A program made the position numbers and the translations under genes. From assembly GCA_000720995.1 (NCBI GenBank), contig JOEL01000026.1, positions 1 to 64,000 on the forward strand: a stretch of 64,000 nt of DNA. Direction: 5' to 3'. The notes below the pieces were generated by a model. The model did no database searches. It was not told where the DNA came from and saw nothing but the letters and a program-made list of their open reading frames with translations. The stretch comes from Streptomyces celluloflavus (GTDB lineage Bacteria > Actinomycetota > Actinomycetes > Streptomycetales > Streptomycetaceae). Shown here piece by piece: positions 15,688 through 23,989 of the stretch. Every line of letters starts with the position of its first letter. The stretch's first letter is position 1.

Positions 15688-17946
15688 TCAGTGGCAGACG
15701 GCGAGCGCGTCGAGGGCGACGGCGCCCTGGCCGCGGCCCAGGACGACCAGCGGGTTGATGTCCAACTCCGCGAGATCGGCGTCCAGTTCGAGCGACATCC
15801 GCTGCACCCGCAGTACGACCTCGACCAGCGCGTCGAGGTCCGCGGGCGGGGCGCCCCGTACGCCCGTCAGCAGGGCGTGGCCGCGCAGTTCGCCGAGCAT
15901 CGCGCGCGCCTGCTCCTCGCCGAATGGCGGCACGCCCACCGCGACGTCCCGCAACACCTCCACCAGCACCCCGCCGAGACCGACGGTCACCGTCGGCCCG
16001 AAGAGGCTGTCGTGCGTGACGCCCACGACCATCTCCACCCCCCGCTCGATCATCTGGCAGACCAGCACACCGTCCAGCGGGAGGTCCTCGTAGCGAGCGA
16101 TGTCGGTGAGTTCGCGGTAGGCATCCCGGACCTGGCTGGCGGAGGTCAGGCCGACCTTGACGAGGCCGAGTTCGGTCTTGTGGGCGAGCTGCGGCCCGGA
16201 TGCCTTCATCACCACCGGATAGCCGACCTGGCTCGCCGCCCGTACGGCCGCCGCCGCGCTGGTCACCAGTTGTTCGCGCGGTACGCGGATGCCGTAGGCG
16301 CGCAGCAGTTGCTTCGCCGCGTGCTCGCTGAGCTGCTGTCCCGGGCGCAGCAGAGCCTGCGCCTTGCGGGCGGAGGGGGACGGCAGGCGCGGCGCTTCGT
16401 CGAAGGGGGAGCGGTAGCCGGCCGTGAAGCGGTGGTGGTCGAAGTAGGCGCGGACGGCGGTGATGCAGTTGGCGAAGGTACGGAAGGTCGCCACCCGGGA
16501 GGAGCCGAGCAGTGTGCCGCGGTAGGCGTCCTCGGTGCCGACCGGCGATCCCCACACCACACACACCAGCTTGTCCGTCTGCTCCGCCGCGTCCACCAGA
16601 TCCTGGGCGAGTTTGTCGCTCATGGGCGGGAAGGGGCCGGTGATCGGGCAGATCAGTACGCCGATCGCGGGATCGGCGAGAATCGCGTCGATGATCTTGC
16701 GCCCGCGCCAGTCGCCGACGGGGTGGCCGCCGTTGTCGATGGGGTTGGCGACGCTGAGATAGTCCGGTATCCACTGGTGCAGTTCGCGCTGTTTGGCGTC
16801 CGTGAGGGCGGGCAGCCGCAGCCCGGCCGCGGTCGCCAGATCGGCGAAGTGGGCGCCGGTCCCGCCGGAGATCGAATACACGGCGACGCCCTCGGCGACC
16901 GGTTTCCGGGCGCGGGCCAGCAGCGCCGCGGTGTCCTGCAACTCGTCCAGCCCGTCCACCCGGATCACACCGAACTGCCGCATCGCGGCGTCCACGACGC
17001 CGTCCGCGCCGGTGAGCTTGCCGGTGTGTGAGGCGGCCGTCCGGGCGCCGGTCTCGGTGCGGCCGACCTTGATCGCGACGACCGGGACCTTGTTGCGGGC
17101 CGCGCGGTCGGCGGCGAGCAGAAAGCTGCGCCCGTCCTTGAGCCCCTCCACATACGCGGCGATGGCGCCGACCTCGGGGCGGGAGGCGAAGTACGAGATG
17201 AAGTCGGCGGTCTCCAGATCGGCCTCGTTGCCGGTCGGGGCCCAGTGGGAGAGGCGGATGCCCAGTTCCTGGAGGGTGAAGACCGGACGGCCCTGGTGGC
17301 CGGACTGGGTGATCAGCGCGATGGCCGGTCCGGTCAGGTCCTCGCGGAACCGCTCGAAGGCGTTGAGGTTGGTGTTCGGGCCGAGCAGCCGCAGGCCGGA
17401 GCGTTGGACGGCCTCGGCCAGCCGGTCCTGGGCGGCGGCGCCGGCCGCGCCGGTCTCGGCGAAGCCGGAGGCGAAGGCGACCGCGAACTTGACCTTGGCG
17501 GCGGCCAGTTGCTCGATGACGGGAAGGGGGTCGCCGACGAGGAGGACGGCGAGATCGACGGGTTCCGGCAGGTCGGAGACGGTGGCGTGGCAGGGGCGGC
17601 CGAAGACATGGGCGCGCCCGGGGTTGACGGGGTGCAGCCGGGCGCCGACCCGCTCCGCCCAGGCGATCAGCTGGCGGGTGATACCGGTGTTGGGGCGGCC
17701 CTCGGCGTCGGAGGCGCCGATGACGGCCACCGACTCGGGCCGGAAGAAGCGGTCCAGGTCGGGCACCGGGGCGTGCAGCGGGCGGCCGCTGACATCCCGG
17801 TCGGCCGTGCCGTCGGCCCGCTGTCCGCCGCTGCCGCCCTGCGGATCGGTCATGCCGTGGACGGTGTGCGGTCGCTGCTCCCCGCAGGCCACGACGCGGG
17901 CCGGCCGGGAGTGCGTGGTGAGGGTGCCGTGAGTCGATCCAAGCAT
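15688..17946 (-). CDS. Acyl-CoA synthetase, ADP-forming type (CoA-binding + ATP-grasp fusion)
   Basis: A 752-residue protein of the acetate-CoA ligase (ADP-forming)/pimeloyl-CoA-synthetase-like family. A CoA-binding Rossmann domain (FRPESVAVIGASDAEGRP near residue 52) is followed by succinyl-CoA-ligase-like flavodoxin domains (ALITQSGHQG near residue 215; YSISGGTGAHFADLA near residue 355) and a C-terminal ATP-grasp domain (residues about 530-750, ending in ELDINPLVVLGRGQGAVALD). It would activate a carboxylic acid to its CoA ester. I chose the ATG at 17946 because AGGAG lies 10 nt upstream; an ATG at 17853 is the alternative. A perfect operator lies 31 bp upstream. Confidence 0.9.
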   Translation of the reverse strand: MLGSTHGTLTTHSRPARVVACGEQRPHTVHGMTDPQGGSGGQRADGTADRDVSGRPLHAPVPDLDRFFRPESVAVIGASDAEGRPNTGITRQLIAWAERVGARLHPVNPGRAHVFGRPCHATVSDLPEPVDLAVLLVGDPLPVIEQLAAAKVKFAVAFASGFAETGAAGAAAQDRLAEAVQRSGLRLLGPNTNLNAFERFREDLTGPAIALITQSGHQGRPVFTLQELGIRLSHWAPTGNEADLETADFISYFASRPEVGAIAAYVEGLKDGRSFLLAADRAARNKVPVVAIKVGRTETGARTAASHTGKLTGADGVVDAAMRQFGVIRVDGLDELQDTAALLARARKPVAEGVAVYSISGGTGAHFADLATAAGLRLPALTDAKQRELHQWIPDYLSVANPIDNGGHPVGDWRGRKIIDAILADPAIGVLICPITGPFPPMSDKLAQDLVDAAEQTDKLVCVVWGSPVGTEDAYRGTLLGSSRVATFRTFANCITAVRAYFDHHRFTAGYRSPFDEAPRLPSPSARKAQALLRPGQQLSEHAAKQLLRAYGIRVPREQLVTSAAAAVRAASQVGYPVVMKASGPQLAHKTELGLVKVGLTSASQVRDAYRELTDIARYEDLPLDGVLVCQMIERGVEMVVGVTHDSLFGPTVTVGLGGVLVEVLRDVAVGVPPFGEEQARAMLGELRGHALLTGVRGAPPADLDALVEVVLRVQRMSLELDADLAELDINPLVVLGRGQGAVALDALAVCH

Positions 17947-17976
17947 CGCAGACCCGCTCCTGTGTGACGGCGCTAA

Positions 17977-17997
17977 AACCTGACGCCCAGTCAGGTT
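17977..17997. promoter_or_regulatory. CTGAC-N5-GTCAG operator, CoA-ligase gene
   Basis: Exact CTGAC (17980-17984), 5 bp, GTCAG (17990-17994). Symmetry extends to 8 bp per arm (AACCTGAC / GTCAGGTT). It is 31 bp upstream of the minus-strand CoA-ligase start. A weaker CTGA-N4-TCAG repeat follows at 17999-18010, so two dimers may bind. Confidence 0.8.
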
Positions 17998-18206
17998 ACT
18001 GAACTGTCAGCACGTCAGGAATGGCCCTGCACGGTAAAGCTTCGGGTGAGGTGCTGTGTACGACCTGAGGGGAGGGTGTGCGGTGCCCGGCTGCGGGTGG
18101 GGTGGGTGGGTGCGGACGGGTGCGTGTCTTCGGGGCGTGCGGGGCGATTGCGTCCACCCCTTGCGCGGCCACGCCCGTATCCGCTGAACTGGTGGACCCC
18201 GAAGAA

Positions 18207-18221
18207 CTGACGCATCGTCAG
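18207..18221. promoter_or_regulatory. CTGAC-N5-GTCAG operator, DoxX-DUF35 operon
   Basis: Exact CTGAC (18207-18211), GCATC, GTCAG (18217-18221), 60 bp before the DoxX-type start at 18282. It lies at the other end of the same 335-bp divergent region that holds the CoA-ligase operator, so both directions appear to be controlled together. Confidence 0.8.
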
Positions 18222-18281
18222 AAGCTGTATGCGGTGGGTCCGGGGCCGGTAGGCATGGTGAGGCAGCAGGAGGCGTGCGGG

Positions 18282-18734
18282 ATGCAGACGATCTGGCTCA
18301 GCGGGGCCGAATGGCTGGCCGTGCTCCGTATCGGCCTCGGCCTGTGGTGGCTGGAGAGCTGGCGGCACAAGGACAAGAAGAGCTGGTTCGAGCGCGGTAC
18401 GGGCATCGCCTGGGCGGCGGATGTGGCCGCCCATCACCGTTGGGGCGCGGTGCGCGTCGGCTTCGACAAGGTCGTCCGGCCCAGGCCCAAGGTGATGGCG
18501 TATGTCGTGGTCCACGCCGAACTGGCCCTGGGGCTCGGCCTCGTTCTCGGCTTTCTCACACCGGTCGCGCTGGCCGGCGGCCTGCTGCTCAATCTGCTCT
18601 ACCTCGTCCTGATGATGCACGACTGGGCCGAGCAGGGGCAGAACGGGATGATGGCGCTGATCTCCCTGGTCGCCCTGTTCGCGATGAGCTGGCAGACATG
18701 GTCACTCGACGGTGTGGTGGGGGTGTTCCAGTGA
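18282..18734 (+). CDS. DoxX-type membrane protein
   Basis: A 150-residue protein with about four hydrophobic helices (residues 8-25, 65-88, 92-110, 120-140). It begins MQTIWLSGAEWLAVLRIGLG, the usual DoxX/DoxD start, which has lost the long upstream frame. AGGAGG lies 9 nt before the ATG. The CTGAC operator would fall inside any longer ORF, which further supports 18282. DoxX proteins are linked to membrane redox or thiol stress. The stop overlaps the GTG start of the DUF35 gene. This pairing is unusual (see findings). Confidence 0.85.
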   Translation: MQTIWLSGAEWLAVLRIGLGLWWLESWRHKDKKSWFERGTGIAWAADVAAHHRWGAVRVGFDKVVRPRPKVMAYVVVHAELALGLGLVLGFLTPVALAGGLLLNLLYLVLMMHDWAEQGQNGMMALISLVALFAMSWQTWSLDGVVGVFQ

Positions 18735-19297
18735 CCGCCGGGGCCGGTGGGGCGGTCCGGTTCGATCTGCCGGAGGCGGATGACTTCACCCGCCCCTACT
18801 GGGACGCGGCCGCCGAAGGGCGGCTGCTGCTGCGCCGCTGCCGGGCCGAGGGATGCGGTGCGGCGCACCACTACCCGCGCGAGTTCTGTCCGTACTGCTG
18901 GAGCGAGGACGTCGGCTGGGAGCGGGCCACCGGCCGCGCCACGCTCTACACCTGGTCCGTCGTGCACCGGAACGACCTCCCGCCCTTCGGCGGCCGGGTT
19001 CCGTACATCGCGGCGGTGGTGGACCTCGCCGAGGGGCCCCGGATGATGACCGAGATCACCGACTGCGCCGAGTCCGAACTGCGTATCGGCATGCCGCTCG
19101 TGGTGCACTTCCGTGAGGTGGGCGCGGAAAGTGCGGCGAACGTAGTAGGTACGGCGAGCGCGGTAGGCGCTGCGAATACGGCGAGCGCGGGAGTGGCGCG
19201 GGGTGAGGCCGGGGGCGGTGTGCGGGGTGGGACGGCGGGCGGGGTGCCGGGTGGCGGCGGGGCCGTGGTCGCGGTTCCCGTCTTCCGGCCCGCTTGA
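18731..19297 (+). CDS. DUF35 zinc-ribbon/OB-fold acyl-CoA-binding protein
   Basis: A 188-residue DUF35-type protein starting at the GTG in the GTGA overlap. The N-terminal rubredoxin-like zinc ribbon has Cys pairs in RRCRAEGCGAAHHYPREFCPYC (residues about 37-56; quoted only in part as CRAEGC...CPYC). An OB fold (VPYIAAVVDLAEGPRMMTEI) follows, and then about 50 low-complexity Ala/Gly/Val residues. Such proteins pair with SCP-x-like thiolases in steroid side-chain retro-aldol cleavage (ChsH2-Ltp2) or with acyltransferases. A candidate thiolase partner without its own DUF35 gene lies at 22520-23728. Confidence 0.88.
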   Translation: MTAGAGGAVRFDLPEADDFTRPYWDAAAEGRLLLRRCRAEGCGAAHHYPREFCPYCWSEDVGWERATGRATLYTWSVVHRNDLPPFGGRVPYIAAVVDLAEGPRMMTEITDCAESELRIGMPLVVHFREVGAESAANVVGTASAVGAANTASAGVARGEAGGGVRGGTAGGVPGGGGAVVAVPVFRPA

Positions 19298-19451
19298 TTC
19301 CGGCCCGGCTGATCTACGTGGTGGACCTGGTCCGGCTGATCGCGGTGGTGGGCCGGGGCCCGGTGGCGCGTACGGAGACGCGGCGCGGGGCATGGGGCCG
19401 GAGGGGCGTGGCACGTTGGTGGTGCGGGTGTGCTCGCGGCAGGCTGTGGCG

Positions 19452-19940
19452 ATGCTGATCCGAGAGGCGAACGCGGCCGACTGGCCCGCCATCTGGCCGT
19501 TCTTCCACGAGATCGTCGCGGCCGGTGAGACCTACAGTTACCCCCGCGACCTCGGGGAGGCGGCGGCCCGGGAGCTGTGGCTGCTCCGGCAGCCCGGCCG
19601 TACGGTCGTCGCCGTCGACGACGCCGGTACGGTACTGGGCTCGGCCAAGATGAACCCCAACCACCTGGGCGGTGCCTCGCATATCGCCGGCGCCAGTTTC
19701 ATGGTCGATCCGCGGCACGGCGGGCGTGGCGTCGGCCGGGCGCTGGGCGAGTACGCGCTGGCGTGGGCCCGCGCCGAGGGCTACCGCGCGATGCAGTTCA
19801 ACGGGGTGGTGGAGACCAACACCGCCGCGGTCGCCCTCTGGGAATCCCTGGGCTTCCAGATCATGACCACCCTCCCCGAGGGCTTCCGGCACCCCACCCG
19901 GGGCTATGTGGGGCTGCACATCATGTACCGGCTGCTGTGA
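19452..19940 (+). CDS. GNAT N-acetyltransferase
   Basis: A 162-residue single-domain GNAT protein of the phosphinothricin/aminoglycoside-like group: IREANAADWPAIWPFF at the start, the acetyl-CoA motif A segment GGRGVGRALGEYAL near residue 96, and a C-terminal NTAAVALWESLGF motif. The start at the ATG at 19452 begins the domain and has GGCAGG upstream. The substrate is unknown. It is 154 bp after DUF35 and probably separate. Confidence 0.88.
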   Translation: MLIREANAADWPAIWPFFHEIVAAGETYSYPRDLGEAAARELWLLRQPGRTVVAVDDAGTVLGSAKMNPNHLGGASHIAGASFMVDPRHGGRGVGRALGEYALAWARAEGYRAMQFNGVVETNTAAVALWESLGFQIMTTLPEGFRHPTRGYVGLHIMYRLL

Positions 19941-20168
19941 GGCGGGGACGGGGCGGGACGGCGACGGCGACGGCGGTGACCGCGGCGTGGGACGGGCCGC
20001 TGCGGGCTCTACCGGCCCCGCGCGACGCCGGCCCGTCCGGTGCCGGCCGGTCCGACACCCCGGCCGCCGCCGCGCCCCCGGCCGCCGCCGCGCCCCGGTC
20101 GCCGCCGCGACGTACCGGCCCCCGCCGTGTACCGCCTCCCCCGCCGCATAACGCCCCCCCGCGAAGCC

Positions 20169-20918
20169 CTACGGCCAAAGCAGCTCCCGCCACCAACAAC
20201 CACCCCCATAGCGGTAATTGAGGCGCACATGGCGCCGCCTCGCGTCGCCCTGGAAGAACTCGACCTCCTCGGCGCGCAGCACATAGAGCGTCCAGCTCGG
20301 TACGGGGGCGTCCGGTTCGCGCCGGGCCCGTTCCCACGCGGCGTCCGAGGCGCGGGCCAGTTCCCCGGTGGAGCCGAGGACCTCGCTCTGCCGTCCGACC
20401 AGCGCGGCGGCCAGCGCCCCCGGGGAGCGGCGGTGCAGATCGGCCGCGCTCTCCTCGGGGCCCGCCGCGGTCACCGTCCCGCGGATACGGACCTGGCGGC
20501 CGACCGCCGCCCAGTAGAAGCCGAGCGCCGCCCGGGGGCGGGCGGCCAGCTCGCGGCCCTTGCGGCTGCCGCGGTGCGAGGCGAAGTGCCAGCCGCGCTC
20601 GTCGGCGTCGTGCAGCATCAGGGTCCGTACGGAGGGGTCGCCGGCCGCGTCCGCCGTCGCGAGCGTCATGGTGTGCGGCTCGGGGACACCGGCCTCGGCG
20701 GCCTCCCGCAGCCACCGCCGGAAGAGCGGCAGCGGCTCGGCCGGGGCCCGCGCCGGATCGAACGCGGGCAGCTCGGCCTCCCAGACCCGCAGCCCGCGCA
20801 GCAGCTCGCGGAACGCGCGGGCGTCGTCATCGGCGTCGGGACGGACGTCACTGTCGGCGGGTCGGGTGCCGCCGCCCGCGGGGCGGGCTGCGTCGTGGTG
20901 CGTGGGGTGCTCGGCCAT
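20169..20918 (-). CDS. PdxH-like pyridoxamine-phosphate oxidase family protein
   Basis: A 249-residue FMN split-barrel protein with strong PdxH-type features: PLPLFRRWLREAAEAGVPEP near residue 60, SHRGSRKGRELAARPRAALGF, then RQVRIRG and the SPGALAAALVGRQSEVLGS segment. It would oxidise pyridoxamine/pyridoxine 5'-phosphate, although the C-terminus (LNYRYGGGCWWRELLWP) differs from the canonical RLRYRR...W-RLAP ending, so substrate specificity may have shifted. Start at ATG 20918 rather than the open frame to 21032. A single gene, convergent with the GNAT gene across 228 bp where nothing else is evident. Confidence 0.85.
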   Translation of the reverse strand: MAEHPTHHDAARPAGGGTRPADSDVRPDADDDARAFRELLRGLRVWEAELPAFDPARAPAEPLPLFRRWLREAAEAGVPEPHTMTLATADAAGDPSVRTLMLHDADERGWHFASHRGSRKGRELAARPRAALGFYWAAVGRQVRIRGTVTAAGPEESAADLHRRSPGALAAALVGRQSEVLGSTGELARASDAAWERARREPDAPVPSWTLYVLRAEEVEFFQGDARRRHVRLNYRYGGGCWWRELLWP

Positions 20919-21221
20919 GCCAGGCAGCGTACGACTCGGCGCGTCCGGACCGGTGCGGGCAGGGACGGCCTGGTGGCACGGGCGGAAAAACCGCTGGCCC
21001 GACTCCCGACCCCCCGTTACGCTCCACCGCATGCACCTCTTCCAGATCTACGGCTGACAGCCCCGAGGGCGGTTCCACCGCCCCGCCCGCACCCTGGTGT
21101 GCCCCGCCCGCGCCCAAGTGCGCCCGGCGCGCGACCGGCTCCGCAGCCGTCGCCGCGCGGTGCCGCCCGGGTCGTCGGGCTGTCGTGTCATTCGCCGTAG
21201 CTCTGCGCAGAAGGAATCCCC

Positions 21222-22469
21222 ATGACCAGCAACACCCATCCCACCCATGCCACCCGACCCAGCCGTGCCACCCGGGCAGGAACCCCGTCCCCCGGCCCCC
21301 GGCGGCCCGCGCATATCGCCATGGTCGGCACGCCCATGGTCAGTCATGTGCTGCCCAGCCTGGCGATCGTGCGGGAGCTGGTGGACCGTGGCCATCGGGT
21401 GACGTACGCCAACACCGACCACGCCGCCGAGCTGATCGCCACCACCGGCGCCGAGTTCGTGCGCTACACCTCCACCCTCCCGGTCGTCGACAACAACTGG
21501 CCGCAGGACCCCGTCGCCGCGTCGTCGCTCTTCCTGGACGACGCCATCGAGGTACTGCCGCAGCTGCGGGCCGCGTACGACGACGACCCCGCCGACCTCT
21601 ACCTCTACGACATCGGCGCCTACGCCGCCCGCGCGCTGGCCGAGGCGCAGGGGCGGGACCTCGTCCAGCTGTCGCCGACCTTCGTGGGCTGGGAGGGTGC
21701 GCAGGAGGAGTTCGGCGCGGCCTTCGCGGCGCTGCCGGGGGGCGATGTCTACCGGGCGCGGTTCGCGGACTGGCTGGCCGGGTGCGGTGCGCGCACCACG
21801 GATGTGGACGAGTTCTCCGGCCACCCGCGACGGGCGCTGGCGATGATCCCGCGGGCCATGCAGCCGCACGCGGACCGGGTCGACTCCGACGCGGTGACGT
21901 TCGTCGGACCGTGCTTCGGCGACCGTGCGGAGCAGGGCGGCTGGGACCGGCCGGCCGGGGCCGAGAAGGTGCTGCTGGTCTCGCTGGGCTCGGCGTTCAC
22001 GCGGCAGCCGGAGTTCTACCGGCGGTGCCTGGCGGCCTTCGGCGGTCTGCCGGGGTGGCATGTGGTCCTTCAGATCGGCAAGTACCTCGATCCGGCGGAG
22101 CTGGGCGACGTACCGGCCAACATCGAAGTCCGGTCGTGGATACCGCAGTTGGCGATTCTGGAGCAGGCGGACGCGTTCGTCACGCACGCGGGGATGGGCG
22201 GCAGCAGCGAGGGGCTGTTCACCGGTGTGCCGATGATCGCCGTACCGCAGGGCGCCGAGCAGTTCGTGAACGCCGACCGGCTGGTCGAGCTGGGGGTCGC
22301 CCGCCGTCTCGACACCGCGGACGCCACGGCGGACGCGCTGCGTACGGCGCTGACGGAGCTGACCGCGGATCCGCGGGTCGCCGAACGCGCGGCGCGGCTG
22401 CGCGCGGACGCCCGGTCCGAGGGCGGCGCCCGCCGGGCCGCCGACCTCATCGAGGAGCGGCTGGGCTGA
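21222..22469 (+). CDS. mgt: Macrolide-type glycosyltransferase (GT1)
   Basis: A 415-residue GT1 enzyme of the MgtA/OleD macrolide-inactivating group, which transfers glucose from UDP-glucose. After a 30-residue Thr/Pro tail the GT-B fold starts at HIAMVGTPMVSHVLPSLAIV. The donor-binding signature is WIPQLAILEQADAFVTHAGMGG (residues about 305-326) followed by EGLFTGVPMIAVPQGAEQ. The 303-bp gap upstream (20919-21221) contains only an 8-codon ORF at 21031 (MHLFQIYG) and no clear operator. Exact acceptor unknown. Confidence 0.9.
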   Translation: MTSNTHPTHATRPSRATRAGTPSPGPRRPAHIAMVGTPMVSHVLPSLAIVRELVDRGHRVTYANTDHAAELIATTGAEFVRYTSTLPVVDNNWPQDPVAASSLFLDDAIEVLPQLRAAYDDDPADLYLYDIGAYAARALAEAQGRDLVQLSPTFVGWEGAQEEFGAAFAALPGGDVYRARFADWLAGCGARTTDVDEFSGHPRRALAMIPRAMQPHADRVDSDAVTFVGPCFGDRAEQGGWDRPAGAEKVLLVSLGSAFTRQPEFYRRCLAAFGGLPGWHVVLQIGKYLDPAELGDVPANIEVRSWIPQLAILEQADAFVTHAGMGGSSEGLFTGVPMIAVPQGAEQFVNADRLVELGVARRLDTADATADALRTALTELTADPRVAERAARLRADARSEGGARRAADLIEERLG

Positions 22470-22519
22470 CGCCGGGCGCCCCGGGCGCCTGACCGGGGGA
22501 GGGAGTGGGGGGGAAACCC

Positions 22520-23728
22520 TTACTCCCTCCCCAGCACCACCGTCCCCGACGAGCAGAACCAGCCGCCCGTGCCGGAGGCGACGGCGAGTTGCGGGAGGCG
22601 GCCGTCGCGGCGGTGGACCTGGCGGTCCTGGCCGGCTTCGCCGCGGAGCTGGCGTACCGCCTCGACCAGCAGGAACAGCCCGCGCATACCGGGGTGGCAG
22701 GCGGCCAGCCCGCCACCGTCGGTGTTGACCGGCAGGGCGCCGTCCCGCAGCAGGCGGCCCCCCTCGACGAACGCGCCGCCCTCGCCCTTCGCACAGAACC
22801 CCAGGTCCTCCAGCGTCACCAGGGTCATATAGGTGAAGGCGTCGTAGATCTCGGCGAGGTCGATCTCCGACGGGCGGACGCCGGCGCGGGCGAAGGCCAG
22901 CCGGCCGGAGACCGCTGCCGGTGAGACGGTGAAGTCGTCCCACTCCGACATGGTGGTGTGCGAGACGGCGGTGCCGGAACCGAGCACCCAGACCGGGGGT
23001 TTGGCGAGGTCGGGGACGTGGTCCTCGGCGACGAGCAGGACCGCGCAGCCGCCGTCGGAGCGGATGCAGCAGTGCAGTTTGGTGAACGGATCGGCGATCA
23101 TCGGGCCGTCGAGGACCTCGTCGACGGTGATCGGATCGCGGTACATGGCGTCCGGGTTGGCCGCCGCGTTGGCGCGCGCCTGGACGGCCACCTGGGCCAA
23201 CTGCTCCAGGGTCGTGCCGTACTGGTGCATATGGCGGCGGGCGGCCATGGCGTATTTGGCGATCAGGGTGTGCCCGTAGGGGGCCTCGAACTGGAGCGGG
23301 CCGCGGGTGCCGAAGGAGAGGTTGGCGGTACGGCGCCCGGCCTTGAGATCGGCGCGGGCGGTGGAACCGTAGACGAGGAGTACGGCGTTGGCGTGGCCCG
23401 CGGCGATCGCGTCGACGGCGTGCGCGGTCAGTACCTCCCAGGTGGCGCCGCCGACCGAGGTCGAATCGACCCAGGTGGGGCGGAGACCCAGATATTCGGC
23501 GACCTCGACGGGCGCGAGGGTGCCGAGGCCGGCCGACGCGAAGCCGTCGATCACCGAGCGGTCCAGACCCGAGTCGGCGAGCGCCCGGCGGGCGGCCTGG
23601 GCGTGCAGGGTGTAGGGGGTGGCGCCGTCCACGCGTCCACCGTCGGACAGGGCGACTCCGGCGACGGCGACCTTGCGAACCCCGGCGACCTTGCGATTCC
23701 CGGCGGGGATGCGGCTCCCTGAAGTCAT
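22520..23728 (-). CDS. Lipid-transfer-type thiolase (SCP-x/Ltp family)
   Basis: A 402-residue thiolase-fold protein of the SCP-x/non-specific lipid-transfer group: VAVAGVALSDGGRVDGATPY at the start of the domain, HMHQYGTTLEQLAQVAVQAR near residue 165, then EIYDAFTYMTLVTLEDLGFCAKGEGG and LPVNTDGGGLAACHPG. Family members act as retro-aldolases or thiolases on steroid side-chain CoA esters together with a DUF35 partner. The ATG at 23728 is only 2 bp from an operator, and a TACCGT -10 box at -13 to -8 implies a leaderless transcript. No DUF35 gene is adjacent. Confidence 0.9.
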   Translation of the reverse strand: MTSGSRIPAGNRKVAGVRKVAVAGVALSDGGRVDGATPYTLHAQAARRALADSGLDRSVIDGFASAGLGTLAPVEVAEYLGLRPTWVDSTSVGGATWEVLTAHAVDAIAAGHANAVLLVYGSTARADLKAGRRTANLSFGTRGPLQFEAPYGHTLIAKYAMAARRHMHQYGTTLEQLAQVAVQARANAAANPDAMYRDPITVDEVLDGPMIADPFTKLHCCIRSDGGCAVLLVAEDHVPDLAKPPVWVLGSGTAVSHTTMSEWDDFTVSPAAVSGRLAFARAGVRPSEIDLAEIYDAFTYMTLVTLEDLGFCAKGEGGAFVEGGRLLRDGALPVNTDGGGLAACHPGMRGLFLLVEAVRQLRGEAGQDRQVHRRDGRLPQLAVASGTGGWFCSSGTVVLGRE

Positions 23729-23730
23729 GA

Positions 23731-23749
23731 ATCTGACGGTACATCAGAT
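23731..23749. promoter_or_regulatory. CTGAC-N5-GTCAG operator overlapping a leaderless promoter
   Basis: Core CTGAC (23733-23737), 5 bp, ATCAG (23743-23747): one mismatch, but with perfectly symmetric ATCTGA/TCAGAT ends. It is 2 bp upstream of the thiolase ATG and covers the likely -10 element, so binding would block transcription directly. Confidence 0.75.
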
Positions 23750-23893
23750 ATGCGGGGGTGGGCCGGGTCTCGCGCGATCCGGCTCGGGCGGGTGCGGCCG
23801 CGTACTCGCGTGTACCGGCGCAGGTCTGCGGGTGGCCGCACGTGGCTGCACGTGGCTGCGCGTGCCTAGGAAAGTCAGCCGTTCGTGCTTAAT

Positions 23894-23908
23894 ATGACGG
23901 CCCGTCAG
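23894..23908. promoter_or_regulatory. CTGAC-N5-GTCAG operator, acyl-CoA dehydrogenase gene
   Basis: ATGAC (23894-23898), 5 bp, GTCAG (23904-23908): one mismatch. It overlaps a TAATAT -10-like hexamer (23890-23895) upstream of the plus-strand acyl-CoA dehydrogenase (start 23990). An extra GTCAG half-site lies at 23874-23878. Confidence 0.65.
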
Positions 23909-23989
23909 AAAAGTTGATGTGCGATGTGTGATGTCGGCGCGCCCGTCGGACCGGACGGGCGTGGTGGTACGGCCGGGAGGAGCCCGCCG

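Noticed and set aside
21031..21057. 8-codon ORF (MHLFQIYG) upstream of the glycosyltransferase gene as a leader peptide for macrolide-induced attenuation
   Set aside because: No ribosome site and no alternative hairpins were evident; it ends 164 bp before the gene start, so the case is too weak.
21048..23744. 898-codon minus-strand frame over the glycosyltransferase and thiolase genes
   Set aside because: Overlaps two well-supported genes in the wrong frame or strand; Arg-rich shadow.
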